From Planococcus citri (lineage: Eukaryota > Arthropoda > Insecta > Hemiptera > Pseudococcidae): a DNA stretch of 64,000 bases. Made by a program: the position numbers and the translations under genes. The stretch lies in contig NC_088679.1 of NCBI RefSeq assembly GCF_950023065.1, forward strand, positions 40,114,001 to 40,178,000, read 5' to 3'. Below the pieces are notes generated by a model. It ran no database searches and was not told where the DNA came from. It saw only the letters and a program-made list of their open reading frames with translations. Of this stretch, positions 13,801-25,400 are shown piece after piece; position 1 is the first letter of the stretch, and each line of letters begins with the position of its first letter.

Positions 13801-16378
13801 AAATGGAAAAATCACGTTCTGCTCGGAACTTATGTAACTTATTTTTATTCCACGTATTTCTGGTTGCCTATTTAAAGATCGCGTGCGTTTTTAAATTTAC
13901 CTATGTATTTTTACGCGTTTTTTTTTCTTTCGCCTTTGAATGGTTATTCTCCATAGGGGAGCGTTGATTAGATTTTTTTCACCTTAAATGCAACGTAGGT
14001 ACGCTTTTATAAATATTGAATAACGTATTCGTTTTCAACGTTTATTTACCTTTACTTACTTTTATTTGTATTGCGAACACATCGAGTTTAATTGATTATT
14101 TTGTTAATTTGTGTTATTTTATAGGTGAAATTGCATTATTATTAGATAGACCGAGAGCCGCCACAGTAGTTGCAAAAGGACCTTTAAAATGTGTAAAATT
14201 AGATAGAGCCAGGTGAGTACATTTACCTGTTACCTAACAGTAGTAGCATAAATTTTATTAATTTTTCACGTACTACCAGTCGCCTATTACAAATGGCTGG
14301 TAAAACTTTCCATCTCTCGAGGGCTATTTATACAGGGTGTTCCAGAATAACCTTTCACATTTTGGTGAGCACTGATCTGCGTTCAAATGGTGTTAGGGGA
14401 ATGGTAAAAGCGGTTCCAGGTAGCCAACACATGCCGAATTATGTTTCAGTATTAATTTTTTACCATGGAGAAGTGGACGGCTGTGCAGCGCGCTTTTATT
14501 GTAAAGGCCTTTTTCAAAAATAATGACTCTTACATTAGTGCAATTCGTGCCTTCCGCAAACATTTTAAACTTACCGGTAAAAGTGAAGTGCCATCGAGGC
14601 CAACAGTGAAATTATGGGTAAAAAACTTCGAGAAAACCGCTCATGCTTGTAAAAATAAGCCTACAGGTCGGAAAAGATCAGTAAGAACGCCAGAAACAAC
14701 GGACCGAGTAAGGCATTCAGTACAGACTACCCCTACCACTTCAATACGTAAACGAGCGTTAAATTTAAAAATCAAACCAACTTCTCTGCAACGAATTTTA
14801 TCTGAAGACCTCAGTTTCCATCCATATAAGATTTTAATCATTCAAAAGTTACAAAAAACTGATTTTGTGAGAAGAAAATCATTTGCCGAGGATATGCTTA
14901 CAAGAATTGATACTGGTGAGATTCCATTGAACTCGTTACTCTTTACTGATGAAGCTCATTTTTATCTAAACGGTGATGTGAATAAACAAAATATGCGCTA
15001 CTGGTCGACAGAGAATCCGATGATAATACACGAGAAACCTCTACACTCCGCTAAGTTGACTGTTTGGATGGGCGTGGCTAAATTCGGTATAGTGGGACCG
15101 TATGTGTTTGATGAAACGGTGAACGGTGAGAGGTATCGCAAAATGTTAAACGAGTTTCTCATTCCTGAATTGAAACGCAGACACAAGTATAGAGTTACTT
15201 GGTTCCAACAGGATGGCGCTACCTGTCATTCCGCAACGGACACGATTTCTTTATTGCGTGAGCATTTTGGTCATCGAATAATTTCGCTGAACACAGAAAT
15301 TTCATGGCCACCTCGATCCCCTGATTTTTCAGTATGTGATTTTTTTTTATGGGGTTACCTCAAGTCAAAAGTATATCAAGATGATCCTAGGACTCTGAAA
15401 CAGCTCCTAGATAATATTATTCGTGAATCAAGACTGATTAGAAGAGAAATGCTCAACAAAGTGTTCAATAATTTTAAAAAACGTTTGGTCGATTGTGTCA
15501 AAAATGATGGAAAACATCTTGGTGGAATAATTTTTAAAACTTAATTTATAATGAAAACTCAAATATATGGTCTAAAAACGGCACATTTCTACTTCATTTT
15601 GGTTATAAAAAAATTTCCGTAACCATTTTTCTCTCAGAGCTACTAATAAAACAAAAGTGAAAGGTTATTCTGGAACACCCTGTAGTCGAAAACCCTCACC
15701 CTTCTGCGTCTTTATTACATAAACCGAGCGTTTACTTTAAACGAGCAAATTCAATGTGAAAATTTATTACCTAGTTCGAGTATTTTGTAAGAGAAAGAGA
15801 GTATAAAAAAAGGCTCGCTTGGATGTATTTTTTTCATCCCTTAAGATGCGTTTATTCATTTTGAAAACGGTATTTCTTGGCAGGTTAATTCTATTCCAGT
15901 AATTTGCCTTGTAAAAATAAAAAATTTCGCGAGTCTAGTTTATTTTTCATTTAAATTTTTGACGAATTCGAGATCCGAGGTCGAAAGTACCTTCGACATT
16001 TAGAATGTAAATTGAATTGAATCCTGCTTAAGATGAATTTTTAAACAAATTACCTACTTATTGCTTGAGGGGGATATTTTTTAAAGCGTTTTTAATCAAG
16101 TAGAAAATACCTAATTTTCCGAGTAAGATGTTTTTTGGAGTTTTTTTTTCCTGAGGAGAAAGTTTCAAATTGAAACGATATATTTAGTGAGAATAATATT
16201 CCGTAGGTTTTACTCGTTTTTAGAGTTTATTTATTTTAATTCTATTGTAATGGTATTTTTTTGTTTCATCATTTTGCGTTGTTCTGTTTGCAGATTTGAA
16301 AGAGTTCTAGGTCCTTGTGCAGATATATTAAAAAGAAATATTACGCAGTATAATAGTTTTGTATCTTTATCCGTTTAA
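4821..16378 (+). CDS. Pka-R1: cAMP-dependent protein kinase type I regulatory subunit (5' part missing)
   Basis: Coding exons: 4821-4982, 7527-7727, 12541-12760, 12993-13196, 14125-14212, 16294-16378, all with GT/AG borders and matching phases, 319 residues in total. The first exon carries the pseudosubstrate RRRGAIS, with Ala at the phospho-site as in type I subunits. Two cyclic-nucleotide-binding domains follow, each with its phosphate-binding cassette: FGELALIYGTPRAATV in the third exon, and FGEIALLLDRPRAATV split over the fourth and fifth exons. The protein ends NSFVSLSV and then TAA, exactly where the family ends. Family members are about 375-380 residues, so roughly 60 N-terminal residues (the docking domain that dimerises and binds AKAPs) are missing and should lie upstream. 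The protein holds PKA catalytic subunits inactive until cAMP binds. Both cAMP sites look intact. The fifth intron contains a mariner element. Confidence 0.97.
4983..7526 (+). other. Pka-R1 intron
   Basis: The donor is GTAATG after an AAA AAA codon pair and the acceptor is TTGCAG. The intron contains a T-rich stretch at about 5550-5840 with repeated GTTACTTTTT-like words. A 9-bp perfect hairpin, GTTTCCCAC/GTGGGAAAC, lies at 6918-6944 in a CpG-richer patch. No exon was recognised. Confidence 0.85.
7728..12540 (+). other. Pka-R1 intron, 4.8 kb
   Basis: The donor is GTACGT and the acceptor is TTTTACAG. The intron contains homopolymer G/C runs (8507-8524, 11230-11263) and a diverged tandem repeat at 11314-11519, listed separately. 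At 9545 there is a CAGGGTGTTC word that looks like a mariner end but has no partner. Open frames here are short and unlike any protein I know. Confidence 0.85.
11314..11519 (+). repeat. Two-unit diverged tandem repeat of about 105 bp
   Basis: Units at about 11314-11418 and 11420-11519 align along their length. Shared words include GACGTGGGGAGG versus AGGCGTGGGGAGG, then GAAAATG, CAAATTTTGC and ATTATCG. A TAATATGTCGA word flanks both sides (11299 and 11522). The DNA is purine/GC-richer than its surroundings. Origin unknown. Confidence 0.5.
13197..14124 (+). other. Pka-R1 intron
   Basis: The donor is GTAAGA and the acceptor is TTTTATAG, both in phase with the flanking exons. It contains a run of T at about 13744-13766. 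No gene or mobile element was seen. Confidence 0.8.
14333..15682 (+). mobile_element. Full-length mariner-family DNA transposon, DD41D type
   Basis: A 1350-bp element with perfect 26-bp terminal inverted repeats that begin CAGGGTGTTCCAGAATAACC (14333-14358 and 15657-15682). It is flanked by TA on both sides (14331-14332, 15683-15684), the target duplication typical of Tc1/mariner. It carries one uninterrupted transposase gene in the same direction as the host gene Pka-R1, whose fifth intron it occupies. Intact ends plus an intact frame make it a candidate autonomous copy. A deleted relative lies at 47976-48925. Confidence 0.95.
14465..15544 (+). CDS. mariner-family transposase (DD41D)
   Basis: A 359-residue open frame without breaks. 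The N-terminal third is basic and helical, fitting the paired helix-turn-helix DNA-binding region. The catalytic DDE/D core shows the first Asp in LLFTDEAHFYLNG (about residue 162), the second in TWFQQDGATCHSA (about 251), and the third in PDFSVCDFFLWG. There are 41 residues between the second and third Asp, which is the DD41D (rosa-type) spacing rather than DD34D of classic mariner. The enzyme cuts and rejoins element ends at TA targets in the nucleus. The start at 14465 gives MEKWTAVQRAFIVKAF, the usual N-terminus for this group. All three acidic residues are present, so activity is plausible but untested. Confidence 0.95.
   Translation: MEKWTAVQRAFIVKAFFKNNDSYISAIRAFRKHFKLTGKSEVPSRPTVKLWVKNFEKTAHACKNKPTGRKRSVRTPETTDRVRHSVQTTPTTSIRKRALNLKIKPTSLQRILSEDLSFHPYKILIIQKLQKTDFVRRKSFAEDMLTRIDTGEIPLNSLLFTDEAHFYLNGDVNKQNMRYWSTENPMIIHEKPLHSAKLTVWMGVAKFGIVGPYVFDETVNGERYRKMLNEFLIPELKRRHKYRVTWFQQDGATCHSATDTISLLREHFGHRIISLNTEISWPPRSPDFSVCDFFLWGYLKSKVYQDDPRTLKQLLDNIIRESRLIRREMLNKVFNNFKKRLVDCVKNDGKHLGGIIFKT
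15683..16293 (+). other. Pka-R1 intron sequence right of the mariner
   Basis: Remainder of the fifth intron (14213-16293; donor GTGAGT, acceptor TTTGCAG). AT-rich with no feature recognised. Confidence 0.8.
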
Positions 16379-16382
16379 ACGA

Positions 16383-17987
16383 GTGAGTATCTCTTTAATT
16401 TACATATAAAAATAATAAAAACTACTCGAATTTGAATGAAATCGTGTTAATGAAGAGTTGGGTTTAAATTTATTGTTTTACTGAATTGATTGTGGTAAAA
16501 AACATTTTTTAATTCAACTTATTAAATAAATGTTCGAAAATTTGAAAAAATTCTGAAAAAAATAAATGTTGAAATTGTTTTAACCTGATATCAATTAGCT
16601 TCAGCTGAAACCGAATTTCGCCATTTTCATATCGTACTTTCAACTGATTTCTAAAACCTTTAGCAAGATTTTGGTGTTTTCTGCAGATTTCAAATAGTTT
16701 TCAAAGGCTTAAAAATAAATGGGGGGGGAGGGCTGAAAATTGATTTATTTCTGTATTTTGGCGTAAATTTAAGGTGGACGATCTCAAGTGTAATTTTTCA
16801 TGTGGTTTTAAATTTTCAAAGAGACCGAAATATTTAAAAAAAAAAATTGTTAAATTGATGGTGGAGCATTTACAACAAAATTCCCAATTTCACTATTTTT
16901 ACTATTTTTTTTCATTCATTAAAAAACTTGAACCTGCTCAGAATATTGTTTGGGCTGTTTTATTAGGAATCTCTGAAACTGTGGATTTTCGAGTTTCAGT
17001 TTAAAGACTTTGAAAACGGGGGGAAACCAAATGTTTATCTGTTCTAATCAAAGTTCCTTGCATAAGAGGAAAATTTTAAAATAATGAGCATACTTGAAAT
17101 TTTTTGGAACTGCTGGAAGCTCTAGATGGGCTGAAAATGGTGAAATTTTTATTGCAGACTGTCTTATTTTCATTCAGGAACAATTTTTTTTATAAATGTA
17201 AAGAAATACCTGACAAAGTATCATGAAGTCATTTTTGAACTGAAACTCAAATTAATATCTAAGAATGTACGCGTTTTGAAAATACGACTTGATATGAAAA
17301 ATTGAAGCATTTTTTCCAAGTTTTCAAAAGTCAGCGTGACGCGGATTAGCGTCACACAGACCTCCGGCGCAAAAAACGTACTTATCCATGTCAAAAAAAA
17401 GCATTTATTATTTAAATGAATAAAATATTCCAAATCCAATTTATTATAAAGTGAATCTATAATTTGAAAACGTATCAAGAGTGTTCGTATTGAAAGCGAG
17501 AAACAATTTTCCTTCGAAAGAGCTTCGAAATTCTGAAAAATTAAGATGTTTTTTTTGGCGGTCTATTCATTTTTCTGTCTCTTTGGTTTTTGATATCTCC
17601 GTAATTTAATTACGTCTTGAAAAATCCTGATTTAAATTGATCAACAACTTTTTAAAACGATATAATCAGAAATTGTATCTTTAAGCTTACTGTTCCAAGT
17701 TCAAGTTCATCCATAAATAAATCTCGAGAGCGAATGCACATGTATGTACTTACTTAAAGTTATGGTATTCAATTCGTATAGAGGTCGTAAAATATGCGCA
17801 ATCTTCGATTCCATAAAAAATAGGTACCTTCCTCCCGATTTGTACAGCTTGGAAAAAAAAATGTTCATCGACAAGTGGAATTTTTCAACAAATCGCATCT
17901 CTGCGCATAAATTTGTGCAGAAATAAAAAACCGCGTGTTTCCAAAGTTGATCTTATTTTTTATTCTGTCTTTTTTTATCTGTTACAG
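16383..17987 (+). other. Probable intron in the Pka-R1 3'UTR
   Basis: Four nucleotides after the TAA stop (16376-16378) there is a strong donor GTGAGT at 16383. At 17987 a long pyrimidine tract ends in GTTACAG. The downstream piece leads to AATAAA at 18245. This fits an intron just after the stop. It is too close to the stop to trigger nonsense-mediated decay by the usual 50-nt rule. Inferred from signals only. Confidence 0.5.
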
Positions 17988-18270
17988 ATTCGTGAATTAG
18001 AAATTTATGTAAATTCTCCAGAAAAAAATTTTCTTCGGTGGTAGTTATGGAAGTCGCTGAACGTTACATAAGGGAACGTATATTTGTATTTTTTATTACG
18101 CGACCAAGATTCAATACCTACGAATAGAATGCCAATGTTATTTTTTCAAATTTTTATATCCGGGTGCAATGTCATCTCTTCTATGTCAGCTTTTATTGTT
18201 GTTATTACACGATTGTTGAATTGAATATAATTCAATGTGTATAAAATAAAGTTTATTATAAATTAATTAT
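17988..18270 (+). other. Probable last 3'UTR exon of Pka-R1 with poly(A) signal
   Basis: Begins after the acceptor at 17987, has no long open frame, and contains AATAAA at 18245-18250 followed by a T/A-rich region. The exact cleavage site was not determined. Confidence 0.45.
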
Positions 18271-19701
18271 AATACGTATAATTGAAAAAAAAAATTGTAC
18301 AATTAACGAGTCGTCATGTTATAAGTAATTTACTAACGAATACTTTTAAATTGTTAAAAAAAAAAATGTATCGTATTTATTTTAATAAATGCTTACTTAC
18401 CGTTTTAAATTTCATTCTAACCCGAACTACTAGATCAACAAAATTAAATAGGTAATAAAGATAGATGTGCTCGTCTACTCAGAATCAGATATCTACTCTT
18501 AGGTACCTACCCGAATATAATGGATTTTATGTTAAAACATGGATAAATATTCAAATGATAATCTAAATTAAACGTACCTACTACGCCAGAGATTCACCTG
18601 CTGGTAGCTTTAGAAGATTACATATTCGTTTTGTCGAAACAACGTTTTGAAAATGTGGTTTCACCGCCAAGGAGTTGATTGGTGTGTTGTAAATGGTAAT
18701 ACGAAATACCTTAATGGAAGTTTCGCCAGGATTTATCGTGACGTTTTGTATAAATGGCTCAAAGTTCATTCTACTTCGAGTAAAATTATAGGTACTTCAA
18801 AAGTTATTCGTTTTAATTTAGTGATAGGTACGTATATTTGCATACAATTCTCAGAAAATAATGATAGCACGCACCCTCCCACCGATGATTTTTTTTCAAT
18901 TTACCGGTAGTCAAATTTTGTACATGTGGGATGATGTATAACTTGCGGCCAAAAGAACTCGAGAATTAATCAACTGTGGGCGAAACACCGTAGCTGAAAT
19001 TAACCCCAGTATGACCCCAAATTAGTCAAGGATCTCTTTTATTTCACGATGAAAATGAAATTGACATTTTCCCTGTTGCATTATTTGCGAATTATGTATG
19101 TACTTCGACCAGCTTTTCGAGTCAAACTGAAGTGAGCTGCCTTCTGGAATTCAACCATGCTGAATGGATTGCATACCTAGTTCACAAAGGCGAACTGCTT
19201 CAGTACCAGGCGTTGAAGATATCTTAGTACGTATCTTCAATCTGAGCACCTCAAATGCAAAGGAAAAATTCAAAATTTGGTGTGGGACTTCAGGAAGATC
19301 TTCTCAAAGGCGATGAATTCTTACGAGGTAGGGTAGTGTTTTCATGCATCAGTCACACGTAGTCTCCTGAGAGAGGGGAGGGACCTGAGTTTTAAGTCGT
19401 TTCAACTTTCAAGTGAATTAAAAACGTAGGTATTTCAAACATTGGAAATAACGGGGATTTTTTTTTTTTTGATTTAAATTTTATGTCACTTTTATTTTTT
19501 GCATTAAAATTCTAATTTAAAATATGTAAGGCTAAAAAAATATAAAAAATTGAAATGAAGTTTTACTTATTAGGTGTTGGTAGGTAGGAACTTGGGAAGA
19601 TACATCTTTTTGTCTGTTGAGTTCAGGTGATTTAATTAATATTATTGCATTCTCTTTTCCTCTCTCAGTTTTTCCTTAAATTGAAAACATCAGAAATTTA
19701 T

Positions 19702-19734
<33 letters not shown>

Positions 19735-21130
19735 AGGAAGATAATGTACTTAAATTATTATCCAGTTTTTAAAAATTGTTTTTTTTTTTTAAAATCTAAA
19801 AATGTTTTTTTTTTGTTTTTTGATTCCTACAAGAAATTTTCACACGTCACGATGTTAAAATAAATGAGGAATTTTTCTTGAGTTAACCTTCGCCGATTTT
19901 TTTTCCTAATTATTAAACTGAAATATATCCCTGATTTAAAAGTATTTCCTTAAAGGAAAATTTGCTTTAGTTTTTTACCTTCTTTTTATGTATTTCATCC
20001 TTTTCCTCGCCGTATCATTTTTTCACCCTCCCAAAAATCAAAAACCTGGAGATTTTTTCAACGAATTTCAATACCTATAAAAATTGTTCATAAATGTCTT
20101 GATTAAGCTTCCAATTTTTGATGACGAATTCGCCATTAGGTTCATCTTCGTGTAATGGTTTTTCGCAATCTTCTCAGACGATAACCTAAGTAGGTACCCG
20201 TACATATTAGATACTTACCTAAGCCTACCGCTGCTGGTTTCGTTGAAACTCGATAATTTATTTTTAAAACCCAAACATTCTCACAAAACCGTCAATCACA
20301 AAAGATGGTTATGCTCGTACTTGTACACAGTTCTCACGCAATCTCTACGTTAAATGATTTTTTTTACAGATGTGTTTCATTTTCAAGTAATCTCAATCCA
20401 GCTGTTAGATTTTTATTATCATACTCATTTACTGAGTAAAGACTGTATGATAGTATGATAGGTTATCTTTTAATTACAATTAAACAAAAGATTCTGCATT
20501 ATTTGTAACCATTTAGTAATAAACAGTGTTTGTATTAAATCGAGTATTAAAAACAGCCTATAGTCGTGTTACGAAGAGCTTCAATGCCTATATTTATTAC
20601 TTACTCAAATATCCTCAATGGTACAAACAATAAACAACATTGTACCCTATAAATAGTTCGGAAAATATAATCGTTTCCAAGTAGCTCTTTAGTCTTCACA
20701 ATCGTTCGAAAGTAAACAAAGTTGTTAAATAAGAGTTATAAATCTTTTTCGGCAGTTTAGCGTGTGAAGCTATTGGCGTAAAGTGCATTGGAACTTAGCA
20801 AGTGAGCACCTATCTATCAGTTTCGAAGGTATTTCGATCAGAAAAATTTATGTGTTGAGAAAATAGGCTTCTGTACATTTTCGAGGGTATTTTCCGTTCG
20901 TGTTGCTTGCTCGACTAATTTTGAGTAATATTTCGGGTATAATTTCAGGTTTATTTTATATCGTAAATAACTTGGGTAGGTACCTATTCGAAATAGGAAT
21001 CTCAAGAGTAATAATAAAAAATACATATTTTGGTTAAAAATTTAAAAAAAACCAGTAGGTACGATCGTGTACTTGAATAATATAATAGGGAAGTATTTTA
21101 TAATAGATAATCAATAATCCAAAACTTTTG
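18271..21130. other. Intergenic, no gene recognised
   Basis: Low-complexity AT-rich DNA between Pka-R1 and the bHLH gene, which point towards each other. It contains a run of 31 A at 19703-19733. A TATAAATAG word at about 20648 is listed separately. No open frame has recognisable similarity. Confidence 0.6.
20640..20705 (+). promoter_or_regulatory. TATA-like core promoter candidate
   Basis: A CTATAAATAG box at about 20647 is followed 40-50 nt later by TCTTTAGTCTTCAC, which could be an initiator. No coding sequence was found downstream on this strand, so the assignment rests on the motif alone and may be chance in AT-rich DNA. Confidence 0.2.
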
Positions 21131-21147
21131 TTCAGCAGCATTAATGA

Positions 21148-21153
21148 TTTTAT
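21148..21153 (-). terminator. Poly(A) signal for the bHLH gene
   Basis: AATAAA on the - strand about 195 nt after the stop codon of the bHLH gene. It is the first canonical signal downstream. Confidence 0.5.
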
Positions 21154-21346
21154 TATTTAATTAAATTAAAAGACACAAACTTTACAAAAAAAAAAGGTCA
21201 TGAAAAATGTCTTAAATTAAATTTATCAGTTCAATGCAAAGCGATTCTTAAAATAAGAAATATTTGAAACACAAAAAAACTCATGACTAAATAGTTACCT
21301 CACAAATAAGTATGCAGGTAACGGCAACATGTTGAATTAATTCTCA

Positions 21347-22440
21347 TTAACCGTAATAATTATACATTTTATAATCAGGTTGGTCACATTTAGGATATAA
21401 AGCATGATTATTTTCCATTTGATATTGAAAAACTGTATTCTTTGGTCTCATCTTCAAATGCCTATTAATTGCATGTTTTCGATTGTTTTGTATTTCATAC
21501 GAATTATCGTAATTGGAATTTGGATAAATTTTCTGGTTACTCCAATCCGCTTTTGTGGTACATTGTTCATTTGGTCTGACATTCGAATCCCAGTTGACAT
21601 TAAAATTAAAAGGCCAATTCTGCGAGAAAAATATGCATATTTATTAAATTATAATTTTCAACATTACGAGTTAAAAAATAATTCATAATTTTTATGAGAG
21701 CTGCGGCTGCTGAAAAGATAAATAATTTTTTATGTGTTTCGATTCAACGATTCGAGTCATTTAGAAACGTTATCGCGAGACAAAAGCCACCTGTGAATTT
21801 TCTTCGTTATGGGCAGTCTTCCAGAATGATTTACGTAGAGGATTATTTTAAAAAATCGTAGTTTATGTCTGACGTTCGAAAATGAGTATATTCGAGCTTT
21901 TTGTTTACTCGTTAAGTTAGCATCAAGTTTTTCAAAAAATTGCACAATTTTTGTATTTTTTTATAAAATTATAGATACGTAGGCTAAAACGTAGGTACTC
22001 AACTTTATCTACCTACCTAAGCTTACTTTGTAAATGCAGCACATGCTATCTTTTATAAAAATACACTTGATTTGATCTGATTTGAACTTGCCTAGGCGAA
22101 ATAAATAAATAAATCTTACCATGTTCATTGGATGAATATCGGGGTGATTGGTTTCATTTTCTGATAATTTTAAAACAGCCCTCAAGTGAGCAATGTAGCT
22201 GGTAGCCAATCGCAACGTATCTAATTTGGAAAGTTTTGTGTCAGGTGGCACCCAAGGTAAAGTTGTTTTTAAGCGACAGAAAGCTTTACTCAGAACTCTC
22301 ATTCGAGCTCTCTCTCTGGCATTTGCAGCGTTCCTTTGATGAGGATGATTAAATTGATCGTTCGAATCATCGTAATCGTCGTCATCTTCGATCATGCGAT
22401 CGGATTCGTTTCCATTTTGGCATGAATTGTGTTGGGTCAT
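21347..22440 (-). CDS. HLH54F: bHLH transcription factor of the TCF21/musculin (HLH54F) group
   Basis: Two exons on the - strand: 22440-22120 (107 residues) and 21619-21347 (90 residues plus stop), 197 residues in total. The first exon begins with a good start context (CACCATGA). It has an acidic stretch (EDDDDYDDSND), then a bHLH domain at about residues 37-92 that starts RNAANARERARMRVLSKAF and includes LPWVPPDTKLSKLDTLRLA. This is near-identical to the TCF21/MSC bHLH as known for that family. The exon ends ...HPMNM at a GTAAGA donor. The second exon starts NWPF, matching the conserved HPVN-TWPF junction of the family, and continues as an Asn-rich tail to TAA. The factor should bind E-boxes as a heterodimer with an E protein/Daughterless. 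In Drosophila HLH54F specifies caudal visceral mesoderm. The family assignment is firm; strict orthology is inferred. Confidence 0.93.
21620..22119 (-). other. Intron of the bHLH gene
   Basis: A 500-bp phase-0 intron with donor GTAAGA and acceptor TTTTTCTCGCAG on the - strand. Reading through it gives a false C-terminus, so the spliced model is preferred. No other feature was seen. Confidence 0.9.
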
Positions 22441-25400
22441 GGTGATATTTCAAGTCGCTGGTAAAATTACGTAAATTCGTATTAATGCGATGCTTAAGGC
22501 AAATTTTCCTAATTTATCTAATATCTAGGGTAAATTGAGTTGAGAAGATGAAGAAAATGAACTGTACCTACTCGTAGGATAGCCGATTTCGTAGCTCACG
22601 TGAGCCTTCAAAATATTTTTGTGACTGATTAACAAATGGCTGAGAGAGGTAAAGAGTTTCTTAAAAAGTGATAGGTACAATATTTAGTCACCGAGTTCTT
22701 CAAAACTCATTTTAAAAATATAGCTAGGCATTTTTTTTTCAATTTTTTGACAAATTTGTTTCCACCTACGTATAATCATTCCATATTGCTCTAATTTTTT
22801 AAAGGGAATCTCAAAAAGTCTCCTACAACAATTTTTTACTTTTTATAGGATTTTATTAGGTAGGTAGGCTGAAATTTTTCTTTTTCCCTACACGTTTTTT
22901 TTGTTTGTTTAAATGAAAAAACATGAAAACATGAAATTGTCTTGGATAAAAACATCTCACTATTTTGATTAGTCGTGGGGGGAGGGTGATAATTAATGTT
23001 TAGAATGGGCTTTAGATATCAGTATCACCAACGACGACGTAATAAAGTGAGAGAATATTAGCCAGTGAATTAAATTAGTTAGGTAATAATAAGTTTATAG
23101 ATTTTTCTATACTTAATGGAAATTTACCTACTCGAATTTTTGAAATGTTAAATGTTATTCCAGTGATTCAAAAAACTGGTCAAAGTTCAGAAAATATTTG
23201 AAAAAATCAATTTCTCGAAAAATCTTACAACTTTTTTTTTAGAATGTCAAGTATGGTGGTTTTTTTAAACAAATTTAGTAAAAACATAGGTACTTTTGAA
23301 GTTTTGATAAAAGCATTGGATTAAAAACAAAAAAAAAAAAACAGTTTTACCATTGTGTTTTTATTAAAATTTTCTTTCAAAAATAGCCATAAAAATTTTG
23401 ATAACAACTTTTTTTGGTGATTTTTTTTATAAAATCATTCAGTATGTACTTGCCATTCAAAGCTGATGAAGCACGAAAAATTTTAAAAAATTTTCTCGTG
23501 AATGTGAAACATTGTTCACTTGATGATATGATGATACGAGTACTTAAACCTATAGTCAATTTCGCTCTAAGATGAATCATGACTGCATATAGGTACCAAT
23601 CCTTTTGTATGTATTTATTTCGTACTATTTCAAATCATAAATTTTAAGCATTAAGGCATGATAAAAATTTTTTAGTTACAAATTTTAAAAATCTATATAT
23701 CCGATAAAATGAATATCAGGAGACAGATTTCATAAAATTGCAAAGAATATAGGTTCTCAGTTCTCACACAATCTCCCATGATCGACGACCTCTTGTCTTG
23801 GAGTCTTGATTTTAGTTTTTCGAAAAAGAGGTTCACTTTTCTCAAAACATTGGGTTTTCATTTCATTTATTGTCAGGAGCTGATATGGTTTTATAATTGG
23901 AAATGACTCTAGGCAAAATCAGAACTTATAAATTTTCTTCAATTTCGAGTAGGTAACCACAAAAAAAAACGCGAACTGAAAAACTTTTGAAAGATTCGTC
24001 CAGTTGGGAGCTCTTTTTAATTGATAATTATTTATAGGATAGAAAATTATTTATGCAACTCAAATTCACATTTTTTTTGTGTTATCAATTTTTTCAAGGA
24101 ATTTTACCTGAAACTGGTTTGAAATTAGATGCATATTTTTGCAATTTTTTTTTCAAATTGGCTTTCCAAAAAAATATATTAATTGAAAATTTCAAACCAC
24201 GAAAGATAAACAGTTTTTTTTTTAAATTTTATCGACGAATTCAATCTACCAACTACAAAAAAATAAAAAAAATTGAAGACCAAAGTCCGGAGAAATTATA
24301 GACAAGAAGGGAAACTATAATACAGGATTCAGTGACCTCTGCTCGTCAGAAATTGTTCGAAGTTTTGAAAAAGTAGGTACCTTGTTCAAAAAACTTGAAA
24401 ATTGTGGATAATTATTAATTCAATAAAAGATACTTGAATGAATAAACAATCGCAGATTAACGAGATTTCTCACGATAAAAAAATGTTTACCATATGATCT
24501 GTGTAGGTATAGATATAAATGAAGAAAAAATAAGGCATAAAATTATCAAAAATAGTCAATTATCTATTTAATTAAGTACACAAGTAATCACTTACACACA
24601 TACCTGAATTTCTCGACTTTTCAAACCTTCGTATGATTAATTTTTCAAATTAATTACCACAATTTTATAGCAGCACTAAAATCTCTTAAATATCGGGGTT
24701 TTCACTTATCTACGTTAAAATCTATTAATTAAAATGTATTAATTGTCGACTTTAAAAGAAGATGATCTTTTTCACTGAGAAATGGGTGTTAATAGGCGTG
24801 GTAAAACTTGACTAATTTAACGAATAGAGCCTGGGTGCTACTTTCTTCCACATATGATTGGGTGAGCATTTGGCACCAGTTCAAACATATTTCAAGAGTA
24901 ATTACAAAACCAACAGAATTGAAGGTTAGGCATTTATTTTGAAAAAAAAAAAGATTTTATACAATACCTACCATTGTGCACTTTCTTCAAGATATATTTA
25001 TCTGTAATTCGCATTCAAAATAGACCACATAGGTAGGCAGGATGATTTAAATGAGGTACCTATGTACACATACCTTTTCACAATAATTTTTTACCTGCAA
25101 ATATTATGAATTGAGCGGTTGCAGTTTAAGCGAGCAATTACTCGTACAACGATAAGCTTAAATTCTCATTTTGAGTTTTTTATAATCATTCAATCACTGA
25201 TATATAAAAAAAAATATGGTATCGTATAAATGCCCACTATGAGGATTATTTTTAGACAAAAGTTTGGAGAAAGGTTAAAAGTTGAAAAATTATCGTGAAA
25301 TTTACAAAAAACACAATAACTAATATTTAATTCATATTTTTGCTCAATTCGAACTGAAAAACAATCACGAGAACGAATTACTCACAGTACTTCAATTTCA

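Noticed and set aside
17320..17400. GC-richer patch GTGACGCGGATTAGCGTCAC in the Pka-R1 UTR intron
   Set aside because: It can form a short GTGACGC/GCGTCAC hairpin, but it is small, isolated and not linked to any recognised RNA or element.
18647..18910. 87-codon open frame between Pka-R1 and the bHLH gene
   Set aside because: No recognisable similarity, AT-rich composition and no splice or promoter context. Also true of most short open frames in the spacers.
22009..22119. C-terminus of the bHLH protein read straight through (VRFIYLF...)
   Set aside because: A GTAAGA donor follows HPMNM, and the family-typical WPF segment is found after an acceptor at 21620, so this is intron.
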